Origin: Reticulitermes speratus
Lineage: Eukaryota > Arthropoda > Insecta > Blattodea > Rhinotermitidae
Direction: 5' to 3'
NCBI GenBank assembly: GCA_021186555.1
Contig: JAJKFL010000012.1
Location: 21,525,711-21,589,710 of the forward strand
Length of the DNA stretch: 64,000 nt
Below are positions 37,001 through 49,721 of the stretch, one piece after another. The notes under the pieces are model-generated. The model had not been told where the DNA came from. It was given only the letters and a program-made list of their open reading frames with translations, and did no database searches. Position 1 is the stretch's first letter. Every line of letters starts with the position of its first letter. The translations under genes and the position numbers were made by a program.

Positions 37001-40000
37001 CATTTAGTTGGGCACTGACCACGGTAGGGAATTGTGCCCGTAAACACACCAGGAAGCCACACTTGTCTCTGAAACCTGAAACACATGAGGATCTCGATTC
37101 ATCGCTCCCTGGGAGAAAAGAACCATCTCCTGACGATGGGTGCTTGTGGTAGTAATGCTGCTGACGTACCGCTCAGAAACCCGGGCAAGTCACCGACAGG
37201 CCCGGGTGAGGTGGGCCTAGGTGCTGCTTCCGAATAAGCAGCGGGTCCAGACGAGGCATATGATCTATCGGCTGTGGGCTTGAGCGAACCACTTGGATGC
37301 TTAGAGGGCGGCTCGCCCGGCTACAGCTACAGCATATGGCGTCCTACCTACAGAATAGCCAAGTTTTCGATTGTTCGGAGCAATGTGTTTGCCCGTGGAT
37401 GTGGTGCATGAAGCCGTCGGGCCTTGGGCGGGTTTTGCCCCAGCCGGCGCAGGCAGAGGGGCAGCCCCAGTTCCGAAATGGTGTGGGCGCTGGGCGCCTT
37501 GCGGCTTCACCAATCGAGCTGCCCGAGCTAGACAAGTCCAGGTCATTAATCTTAGACTTGCTTAGAAGCTTGGGTGTATGGTGGATGGCGAGACCGAAAT
37601 TGGCGGCCGCTGGGGGAAGCAGCAGGTCTTTCGCTCGACCCAATTGATTTAGCGGGTGCTTCGGCCTTCTCTAACTCTTTCTTCTTTTTATTTTCTTCGT
37701 TATCATTATCTTCTCATTCTCCTCTCCTTCTCCTCTACCAAGTGGATCCGCACGGGTTCCCGGAAAGCCAGGGACAGGTCCTTAAGTCGGGCCTGTATAG
37801 ATGCAAGAGACCAAGGCCTTGTGTAAGACCAGTTCATCCTGTTTCGGCATGCGCTCACTACAGGACGACAGTACTTCTGTTACAAGCACTGGAAAGAGGC
37901 GACTGAAGCAGTCAGTGATCAGCTCCCGTTGTTGTGAACAATATCTTTCTCCCCAGTGGTCAGTGATATCTATCGGTTGTTCGCAGTGATCTTGAAAACT
38001 GAAATTAATCTACATTGTATATATATATATACATATATATATACACAGATCTTATATTCAGATCTTACGTCACAGAAAACAGAGCGTGTTTCCATTACAA
38101 AGAACAATCGGTGACTGCTGCATAGGTGAATTGCTGTTTATTGTGATAATCATACTGGGCACACAAGTACACCGTACACACAAAAGCAGAGTTGTGATTG
38201 TTCAACTCTGCGGTTTATGCACTAACCACTAGACTGTAAAAAACAAAGAGTTCCCTCACGTCAATCTTTCAACAATAAATGCCTTCAAATATACAATTTC
38301 CTCGCATTAATCATACCACAAAATCAATTTAAATTTTTCAATTAATTTTTAGTACTCGTACACCTGACACAAGCCTTTGGACGGTCATAGTTCACAATCG
38401 CGCTGTGATATGATTTCATACAATATCAGTCATTAAGATTATTAAAATTCTAAGCAGTTGAAGATGTGTATGTGTCTATTAGACAAATATTAGTTATAAC
38501 ACTGTGTGTGTGAATGGCTAGTTATTTTCAGCATAGACTTATATAAATAAAGTGCTTTATAGGTAATTAAAACTTGTCACTGAAATTCCGTATACGTCAC
38601 AGCAATGTTAGCGCCGTTAATTCACTCACTCTCTTCCTGTACTTCTTGTTTTGGTGAAACAATACTGTCAAAGGACCTTGTTAATGTGTGTGATTGTGAT
38701 CAGTGCATTGTAATGTTGCTCTTTTAGTGTGATATTTATATCGATAAGTTTGTTGTCTATCGTTACTATTGTAGGTAAAGTCTATAGAGTGTCCGTTGTT
38801 TTTATAGTACCGACCTTCTACAAGCATGGCCACAAGTCTTTTTACAAGACAAGACATTTGCCCTCTGTAGAAATTTTGACATTCGTGCTACAAGTTATTT
38901 CCCATGCAACTGCAGTACTCTTTTACCGTATAAACACGTTTTACAACGTACGACACAATCTTTAAGTGTCCAATGGATCTGTTTGTGCTCCATCATTCTC
39001 AAGACAGAGAGTAATTCTGTTCTATGGAACATTTTCTGAAACATTTGTGAGGTGACACGTTTAAAAACAAGTCTCACTGCTTAAGGTTTTCAATGGCCTG
39101 GTAGCACTGCTGTCTTCTTTAACGGACCCCAAAGTGAATTTTTACATGGTGACAGGTCCGGATTTCGAGGTGACCAGTTAAGTGGAGTGAGCATTACTGA
39201 TGACAACCGGCCAAACCAACGTTCCCGGTAAAGCTCACTAAGATAATACCTAACACCGTGTGCGTGGCCGTTGTCCTTAATACCGAGGTTTTCCAGTTTC
39301 GGCGCTAACCAATTTTGCAGCATGTCCAGATTAAGTGTACTGATTAAGAGGACCAACAAACAAATACGGCCCGGGCAGTCGTTTACCATCCATCCGAGCG
39401 CCTATGACATGTGGAGGATTATGTTCCAGTTCCTCACAATAATGCGGGTTCTCCTTGGACCAGAACACAACGTGCATTGATTGACAGCTTTGGTATATGG
39501 CACATTCATCACTAAAGATGACCTTTCCTTATTTCGGAATAGTGTTAAATGTCTGAATGATCCTTGCACATGCATCCCGTCTGCGGTTTAAATCCATGTC
39601 TCTTAGCTGTATTCCGAAATGCGCTGATCATTTACGGTTTGATTTCTGTGGTGACCTGGCAACAGATGCTTCTGCCCGTTAGCACTGCTGCCCTCTGGTT
39701 CATGGCCATCCAGGTTTGGCTTATCTTTTATGTTGCTTGCTGCAAAGAGTTATGCTTCCATCTCAAAATTGTCTGTTTGGAGGGGCTTCTTGGACGAATT
39801 ATTGCTGGAATTTGTCACGCGTCTGGTTCATTGTCTTCCCTGTTCTTGGAAGTTCGTGTGTCCAGCACTGACAATAATCAGTTGTTCAATGGTGTAATTG
39901 CTTGTGTCACTCATGGTTCTGTTCATCTCACCTGCAGAAGAAAACGATTAGATGTTGCTTATATTTCTGCGGGTTTAACAGGACATTGTGGCCACCCTGC

Positions 40001-43000
40001 GCATTGCATGAGGTCTATCTCTGTGTTCTGATGAAGGCTGTATTGATGTGTGTGTCGCGTTCTTCGTAGTTACAAGAAATATTAAAACTGACCGCATTTA
40101 CAAGGCACCCAAGATATTCTAAAATATATAATCAATTTTGGTAGGAGTTGAAAGGTGCCCCAATATGATTGCATATATTTAGAGTACGGACAGAATAATT
40201 TTTATAGAATTTGGAAGGTATGATATATTTGTTACCCAGTTACGATGTAGGAGACAATATTTATGCTGGCAGGTATGTGGATGAAAGTGTCTTGTATCAC
40301 GCAACATTTACCACAGCAGACCAAACTTTAGAAGATATTGATAATATGCCTATTAACATGAAATGCAATTTGAGCACAGAAGAGAAAACAATGAAATCAT
40401 AGAATATTCGTCCAAAAAATGCACTCTATTGTGTTCAGATATTCTATACTACAATATGTTGTTAATCAATCCAACATGTTCCATCCCTCATGGGATCGTC
40501 ATCAGGGATTCATATCAAAGTAACCTTTCACAAAACAGAACTAGCAATGTATATACATATTAGAAATTTATAGAAAGTTATAAAAAGATATAAAAAGACG
40601 ATCAGTTATGATGTAGGCGATTTTTGTTATGGATCCCTGGTATACTGCAAATTATTGTTACAAATATTAAACTTAACGTTGTATCTACCGTGCATTTTCA
40701 AATGAGATGTGTTCAAAAATCACCAACTAATGCATATAAACTTTTCAATAGTTTATTCTTAAAATACCCCTATACGTATTTCGGTGGTTTAAACCACCAT
40801 CTTCAGGGGGTCGTGGAAATTAAAACGCATAGACTTATAGTTATTACATATATGGTTACATTCATATATGTAGAATATGAGTGGGCTAGTATTGCTCACT
40901 TCGTACAGTATGTAAAATTATGTAAAATTACTATAAAATGAATTAAGGGCTGTTAAAATGATTACATAGTTTGTAGTTTTCCTGAAAATTATTGGCAGTT
41001 TGGCCTTGTAGTAAGGTGGTCATATGTATGTACTACGTAAGCTGCATGACGCCAGCACAACACCGGCGTCATGCAGCTTACGTAGTACACACAGATGACC
41101 ACCTTACTACAAGGCCAAACTGCCAATAATTTTCAGGAAAACTACAAACTATGTAATCATTTTAACAGCCTTTAATTCATATTATAATAATTTTACGTAA
41201 TTTTACATACTGTACGAAGTGAGCAATACTAGCCCACTCATATTCTACATATATGAATGTAACCATATATGTAATAACTATAAGTCTATACATTTTAATC
41301 TCCACGACCCCCTGAAGATGGTGGTTTAAACCACCGAAATACGTATAGGGGTATTTTAAGAATAAACTATTGAAAAGTTTATGTGCATTAGTTGGTGATT
41401 TTTGAATACAAATATTAAGTTAATTAAAATATAAACATGTATCACCAATTTAAAGTATATGAATGTAAAAAATATTTTTAAAATTTTTAATTTCACAAAT
41501 TATCGTAGAACGATAGTTGTAGTAACTAATATAGTATATGCCTATGTATTTAAGATGGCTACGTATGTGCGGATGTATGAGATTGAAGTTCGGTTGGTTG
41601 AGGTAGACTACATTTTGATGCAGGTCACGTGTAAGCATGATGTAATTGAAGGTCGCATATAAGTTGGTAAAGTGGGTTGCGTTCTCCCGTGCATTGTTGG
41701 GGAACAAGTATTTTATTATTATATGATACAGCTGAGTGTAAATCTGTTGGAAGGAGTTCATGGAAGGGCCCTTATTTACCTTTTTGAGTAGGAACAGACT
41801 ATTATTGATATTTCCCTACTTGTGTACGTTATTTAAAATTTGTGCCGCTTACGCGGATTGTGGATCATTATTTCTTATATATCTAATGTGTTCCAGATAC
41901 CTTTGTTTCAAATTGAGACTGGTCTGTCCAACATAAGAAGGTTATACGTAGAACAAGTTAATTTATTAATCCACTTTTTGTGTATTCATCTGTTGTGTTA
42001 GTTGTCTTTAATTTCGAAATATCACATATAGTGTTTGTATTGAGGAATGCAATAGGTACGTCCGTTTGTCGAAACAAATTAGTAATGTTCTTATCAGTGG
42101 GCTATGATATGTAAACAATGTCCATTTCTTGGGTTTGTGTGATGTGTTGCTATGTGGGTTATGACTTTATTTTACGTTGTAAGTGTAGGTTTAGTTTTTG
42201 AATGTACGAGTATGTGCAGGGAACGTTATTAGCCTTAGCTATGTATTGTATGATAAGGCATTCTTTTTGTTTTCGTGTCGGTGAAAGGGGAAATGAGTGC
42301 ATACGTTTGATGTAGTATCTATACGTTGTTATTTTGTGTTCTAGAAGATGATTTGAAAAATTAATGGTTTTATCTGTAGTGGTAGGTTTCAATAAATATC
42401 AACTTCAATAGAGACTTTATCCGTATTGGGAGTAAACCAAGGAAATTTATTAGTTCATTATTTTCATATGTTGTTTTATAATTCCTTGTGTACATGGTTC
42501 ATGTTTTTGATCAGGCGAACTGGACCAATCATTGTTGTATCTTATATAACTATGATTCATCCACATATCGTGTGCAATTATTATCCCTTTAGATTTAAGG
42601 AGGTGTTTAATAAACATGTTTTCATAAAGTTTAAGAATATTTCAGCGATTGTGCTTTAAATAGATGAGCCCACCCTATACCTTTTGGTGGTTGGTATAAA
42701 TTGACCGAAAAGGTGAAGTAATTCTGGGAAAGAACAGTTTTCATCATTTAGCAGAATTTGGTTTTTTGGAAATTGGATCAATAGCTCTTCATTGGAGAAA
42801 ATTATCAGTAATATTTAATATCTCCTGAATAGGAACATTTAATAAAAGGTCCTTAGTATTATATATAATAAATTTGTGATGACCATTAATTTTGAATTGT
42901 GTTAAATCTTGGGCCAAATTTATTGAATTAGAAACAATTAGGTCCGAAACACGTGTAGGGTTGTATAAGAAAGACACTACATTAAAGTAGTTAAATAGTG

Positions 43001-46000
43001 CATTAGTTTGTCTATTTATTTAATTTGATTCATAGAAATGCACGGTGATAACAGTGTGAAATTTAGAAACAACATATTGATTGTTACGACTAATATACTC
43101 ATTTAATATTTGGGTAAAAAAACTTTGCTAATTTGTAGGTAGGCGCATTGATTTTATTGATTACTGGGCGGATCGGAAATTATCTTCTTTATGTAGTTGA
43201 AGGTACAGGGGTCTAGGTTTGTTTTGTGTTTACTAATAATCTTATCACGTTGTTGTAGATTTTACTGCAGTTGTTTTTGGTATTATCCGGTGGGGTCTCT
43301 AGGGAGTCTTGAAAATTGGTTGGTTGTTTGGAACTCAGTTACCTTATCCGTATATGTGCTGTTATCTATTGCAACGATCGTTCTACCTTTATCTGTTGGA
43401 ATTAATATTAATTTAATGTTAACTTATTTTTTAATTGCCTTACAATGTATGATTTTCTTTTATATACGTGATTAAAAGACATAAAAAATTTCTAATTTGT
43501 TTTAATCTTTTGGCTGCCGAGATAAGACAAACATTTTGTGTAATAATATCAATATTCTGATAGCGTTTCCTGTTTCAATTACAATATCAGTTAGATATGA
43601 TGTTATCGGGAAATGCACAGTATAAACAAGATAAAATTTATCATTGCCAAACAGGCAAAGGAAATGTATAAAAATAAAGATATTAACGTAGAATTACACA
43701 AAACGAACGCGGCAATATGGTACAATAAAGCGTGTAGGCAGTTACAGATAACACCGGACATCTCGATAAAGGAAATGGATCCAATCGCCAGAGTCATAAT
43801 ACATTAAGAACAGCGAACAAATACCAATTCCTTGTATGGAAATAATTCTCTATCGAAGTTCATATTCTTTGGGGGGGGGGGGGGAGGGAAACAGAGCTAC
43901 ACAGATTTTCGGTGAATTCTCTGGGAAATCAACTTAGAAGACCAAGAAGCAGAATGAACTGGCTCAGGATATTGTCCAATTTGGGCTTTGAATCAGTGTT
44001 CAGTCTTAGGGCTCTGTTACACATGTGGGTACTGGACCTGCGGAAGCAAAACTGTGTATCTGTGCTCAGATTGCAGTAAGGGTGTTTAAAAATATATTCT
44101 GTAGATGGACACTTAACTAAAGCTTGGGCCTTTGATGCGTACTTGTGCTTATGTATCACGTTTACTGATCTGTTTTCAAGTCCTGACACTCTAAATAACT
44201 AACAGACTAACTTAAAAACACAGCCACATGCGCAAATGTTCACGGTCTCAGACTTCACTATCGTGCACAAATTACGAAGCCTGTCATTATATAACGCAGT
44301 AAACCTCTCATTTGTTCCTCCTTCAGACTTAACAAAATAAATCACTCTACTGACACCAATATCTTTACAAACAGATGAAATTATTAATGCAGCAATATGT
44401 ATCAATGTTACTGTCTCTTGGTACATAGGCGTAAATTGGGGGGGGGGGCAATGGGGCAAATGACCCTCCAATATTTTTTCTACCTAAGATTTTTTTTTTG
44501 GCTACTGAGTTGAAGTGGGGCAAATAAAACCATTTGTGTGAAAGTGAGGGACAGGGTGTCTGTATATTAAGCACTTGGTTCAAAGGAATCTTCCCGCTCT
44601 TTCTAACTTCTTTCCTCCGTGAATTAAATTTCCTAATACCCACGGTCAATTTCGCCCCCGTCCAATGTTATTAGCCAAGTTACGCATATGTTCTGGGGTA
44701 AAAATACCCTGAAGTAAGGAGGCAGCAACTTCATATTAAATGTTGGTACATACCTACCAGACTACACAACGTCATATCCCAGGAGATATCCACTGTGAAA
44801 GCAGTAAAATCCTTAAATCCCGCAAGTATGAGATTGTTTATCAATGATGAACAATTGTTGACAATGGCACTGACACTGACACACTGATCCGCATTTTTTT
44901 TTTTTTTTTTGCTTTTGAATATTCATTTGTCATCACAAAAGCCAGTAATTATGCTTTGTCTTATGACACAGCTTGTGACGTCTCCGGTTGAAGACAAACC
45001 AGCTCACGTCAGGGGGCACCTTCAGTCTCTTATCGACGATTGCGCAGTGAGGGCAGCCAGCTGTAGGTAAAGTGCCACGCTATGTCTCATTGTGTGTACA
45101 ACAGTAAGAGCTTCTAAGCTCTCTTTACAACTATTCGCTTGACGACAGAACCAACTGAATTATATATACATCGTCAGATTAGGCATTATTTACTATAAAA
45201 TTACATTTAATATTGAAAAATACATTTTTCTTGTTCTGAGAGATTTAATATCTTACAGCAGTGACAAGATTACTGTCTTCTGAAATATGACGCCGTGTGG
45301 TTTGGTAGATAGTAGCAATATTTCGGAGTAACGTGTTGCCTCTATTAGACGTTATTTATTATAAAATTACATTTATTATCTAAAAAACATATTCATATTC
45401 TTAGAGATTAATTATTCCACACATGTGACAAGAAAGTTGGTCTTATAAAACGTGACGTCACGTGGTTTGGAAGATAGGTACCAACGTTTCGAAATAACGT
45501 GCTGACTCCATCTTCAGCGTAATCTTTATCTTTGCGTTGTCAAGACGTGGGTCTTGACTCCATTACAGACACCAAGCGCTTTTCTTCGATTAATTAATGA
45601 GACTTCCAACAAACACAAATGTATTTATTGTGCAACAATATGTTGCAAAAAATTTGTCATTTCTGTGTAACACATTTGTTGTTTAAACATTAAATTAAAT
45701 TACAGTACAATTACCACTAAGCAGTTTCTCTTTCTCTATTACCATTCACAATGCATTTCTATTTCTAGATTCAAACAGCTCTACTTCAGTAAGCATTCAG
45801 ATTTAAAAACATGTTCAAATTAACTTTTTTTCACAATGACCGATACTATCACCTAAAAAAAGTATTTACTTTTTCTCTTAAATCACCGTTCCTGTGGGTC
45901 TGTCTTGTCTTTTTATTTTCTGAGGTTTCGAGACTATACCAAATGGACAGAGACGTAATTCGTGCACAAAGTTTGGTCAGAAGGAAAGAGATTCTATTAC

Positions 46001-49000
46001 GATTTCTGTGGGGAAACATTTTTCGTGCTAATATTGTGTGGCGCAACCGCTTAGAGTAAAATTTGAGATTCTCAGGCGGCGAAATTTGAACTTACTCTTC
46101 CGTCATTCACGAAGTGCAGTCCTTAGAGAGGTACCAACGTTTTAGAAGAAACTGCTGCCAATATCTGCAGGGCCTTCGTCTTTTGTCTTTAATAAGAAGA
46201 CAGTAGATTCCTCCGAAATTATCTACCGGGCCATGTGGCGTCACATCCTCGCAATCTGTAACCTTAACGTCTCGGGGTCGGAGTTACAGGAATGTCTGAT
46301 TTGCTGTCTTCCGTTTCACTTCTTCACACTATCTTGTTGGGGCCGCTAGCACAGAACAGTCGTTGGACCCTCTGCTTCTGTTACAATAGTTGCCGTGCAT
46401 AGAGCTGCAGAGTTATTTCCTTTTCAAAACGTGATGTAATTGCCATAATACCGTGTTCCCTGATGTAGTTTCAAGACGCTTTTGCTGTCCGGCTCTGCGT
46501 TCTAATGAACGGCTTATCCACCGAGTACCAGCGGTAATGAACCGAAGCAATGAAGCTCACCACTCATCTCGTTTGATAAAAGGTAAAGTTTTCCCTGTCC
46601 ACGCCATGAAGGCATATAGGGAGAGAAGAGGTATAGCTCCAATCATCTTTAACCTCGGCACTAGATGGAGATGAGTGGTCAACTTCATGCCCCGGCCGAT
46701 TTAGCCCCGGGAAAAAAAAAACACCCATTGAATAGGAGGCTGTGTGGGTCCTGAGACGATCTGGACATCTGGGAGAACATAACAATCTCTTGCTTTTACC
46801 AGGATTCGAAAGCCGAACCGTCCAGTTCGCAGCCTAGTCACTATATCGAGTCAAATGGTAATGATGTTTCGGCCTTAAACTCCCCCCCCCCCCCCTTGCC
46901 TTACATCTCCATAGCGTGGTGCTTAATCAGTGGGGCACTTTACTCTTCACTGCACAATTCCGCCTGTAGTTCAGGCAAAAGAGTTTCGTCCGCACATTAA
47001 CACGGACGGCGTCTTTCTCCAGTGTCAGTATTCTAACTTTCATCTCTGGGCCCTATTACGCAGCAACAGCGTCCCTGAGAGGCTGAAACCCACTACAGGA
47101 CCTACCATGATCCTAAAAAAAGGTAAAGTTCTCCCTAGAACAGGCCACGAAGGCGCTAGATGAGGGTGGGTGGTCATCCAGACACCTTTTGGTGGCCGTG
47201 TTAAGCTTTCTTGTAATAATCGTCATTAAGTTCATTATGTACTGTGGAATATGACTGTGTGTACTCGCGGCGGCAAGTTAATACGGTTGTAAACTTTTTG
47301 CGCCTGCAGACATAATTGCCCGCATACATCGTGTGATTAATTCGTTTCGGAGCAGTGACCTAGACGTGGCGTTGGCGAGGTGCATCACAACTGGTCTTTC
47401 GGCGGATTATGTCTAACATGTCTCATCGTAGTTCGTGTCATGCTTTATCACTGGGTTTATATTTAACAATAGAGTCCTCAGTGCATATGGTGCTTGGAGG
47501 TGATATCGGTTCACTCTCAGGTTCTGAGCTCGTAGACCGTGTCTCTGAGACGAACTGTTGACTCTGCAGGAATACGATTTCTTTTATTACGTATGAATTT
47601 TGGAGTTAAGTTACTGGTGTTTTGTTGACTATCGCTGTTTGATTGTTTATATCGTTTTGTGTGTTTGGCTCTTTGTCTCGTGTCAAAAGTCTGTAGCAGT
47701 CTTCTGGGGTGTGACACTTTGTAGTTCGATGAATAGTTACTAACTTTTCCAGCGAAAGTGCCTCCATCTTCACGATATGTTACCATTGGGTCTCGTGAAG
47801 TTACGTCAGAGGATGTTGGAGGAAAATAGGCCTGCAAGGTTAGGGAGAGGGTGAAGCTTTGTGTGCCGACAAGTTCAGTGTCCAAGAGACAGCTTTACAT
47901 GGCTTCTGAAAAGAACTAACTAAATAACTACTAACTAACTGACTAAACCCATGGAGCATGGTCCTTTTTGAGAAGCTAACAGTTCCTTAAGTACTCAAGA
48001 AATTTTCCACATTTTGAGAAACCAGAAGGTTCGTTACCGTGTTCACAAAAGCCCGCGACTTCTCCCTATCCTCAGACACATTAACAGGGTCCATGCCCTC
48101 TCCTTCTATATTTTAAGATCTATTATAACATTATCCTCCCATCTGCGTCTAGTTTTTCCCAAGTGGACTTTTTATTTCAGGTTTCCTCACAAAACCCCGC
48201 ATGCATTTCTCTTTATCCCCATTACAGTTTGACTCGCCTTTATTTAATTTCAATCAATAGGTTCAGATACATTTTACGAATTCCACGTTTCGCCTGTTTC
48301 AGGAAGTTTCGGATTGGGCAGATCCTCAAAGCGCACCGTATATTTGGACTTATTCTGTGCCTTCCAATTTGTTGGCTGCAGAAATACGGAGAGTTCTACT
48401 CGAAACACTGACCCCCCTTAATGTCCCCGGTGTCACAGCAGTAATGGTGACTGTGGAGCCAACAGACTCCAATGCCACAGATCCGACAAACTCTCAGCTT
48501 GGCGCTGCAGACATCGGCATGATGTAAGTCACTACCGAAACGTCGTTTTTAACAAATAAACTGCAGGCAATGCAAAAATATTAGCAATATCCTGTTTCAG
48601 ATTCCTTCTGGCATTGGTCCTGCTAATAATCATTGCCAGCACTAGCTACGATGTTCTAATCCAGAGGACGGCAGCTTGGAAGCACAAGAGAGGTAATACA
48701 CCGTATAATCTTTCTGTTACGCAACTGCCCATGGTGGGTTAGAAGCAGTTCTTTCATATACTGCAGAACCAGGAGCGGCGGTGTTTGTGGTAGTTGTAGT
48801 TCTGGCAGTAGGAGTAGCAGCAGTAGCAACAACAGTAGCAGTATTATTAAACTCATTTATGCAGAAACCGAAGAATGCAAGCCTACTATACGTAAAAATT
48901 AAGTGGGTACAATAATTTACAGAAAATATCCTAAAATAGACATCATTAAACATATGCTGAAGGCTTAGACAAATTAGCCAGATACAAGACAGCACGTCAT

Positions 49001-49685
49001 AGGAAGATGCCCACCACTAGATGGCAACAAATATGCACGATACGAGGTCAGTCAAGTGACAGTTAGCAGTAAATTCCAAAGTGCATCCCAAATAACATAC
49101 CGTGCAGTAAAATAAATATACGCGGTAGGACTTACTAGACATGAAGGAATATACCCTGATAAGAGACTCAATTGTTACAAGAGAGACTAAAAGTCGGTAA
49201 GAAAGAAGTCAATATTATGTTAGAAAGTTTCTGTACGAAACAAGAACGTGCAACAAAGTAGACATTGCAACCATAAAGACAGAACTACAGGACATCTGGC
49301 ACACAAAAACAATTGCACCCGCACTATAAACTTAGGTATTCAGGACTGTGTAAGTGTTGAGATATTAAAGTAATACAAAAGATCCTTCCAATAGAATTTC
49401 TACAAAGTTCAATCATGCTGAGATGATATAGTGTAGTCGGCAGAGCAGAAGACCAAGGAATCGTGGTTCTATTCCCGGTAGAGGCTAGTAATTTTTCTTT
49501 CCTTCAAAACATCCAGACCAACTTCGGGCCCACCCAGCCTCCTATTCAAGTGACATCGGGGGTTGTTTCCCCAGTGAAAAGCGGCTGAGTCTTAAAACTG
49601 ACAACTCATCTCTATACATTCCCAAGATTAAGAATGCGTGGAGCTATATATCCACTCCCCACATATCTTCATGGCCTGCACAGGG

Positions 49686-49721
<36 letters not shown>

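Larger units (their letters stand above)
40709..41409. repeat. Long near-perfect palindrome (345-bp arms) with two hammerheads
   Basis: Left arm 40709-41053 and right arm 41065-41409 are near-perfect reverse complements around an 11-nt centre. Differences are few single bases and small gaps. Each arm carries one hammerhead-like motif in its outer third. The right arm directly abuts Penelope-like protein remnants on the - strand, so I read the palindrome as inverted pLTR copies of that element. Confidence 0.85.

Noticed and set aside
43929-44189. Cys-rich reading near 44010 ([10 protein letters not shown]...CSDC), zinc-finger-like
   Set aside because: The frame is short, stops at once, and nothing collinear lies around it; chance or old transposon debris.
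46453-46533. Possible missing NRF exon ([12 protein letters not shown], donor-like GCG|GTAATG)
   Set aside because: It lacks the second Cys of CxPxxC, ends in phase 0 where phase 1 is needed, and has no convincing acceptor.
48014-48411. 72- and 82-codon + ORFs just upstream of exon 3
   Set aside because: The sequence resembles common insect mobile-element debris, and the exon itself is in a different frame starting at 48382.
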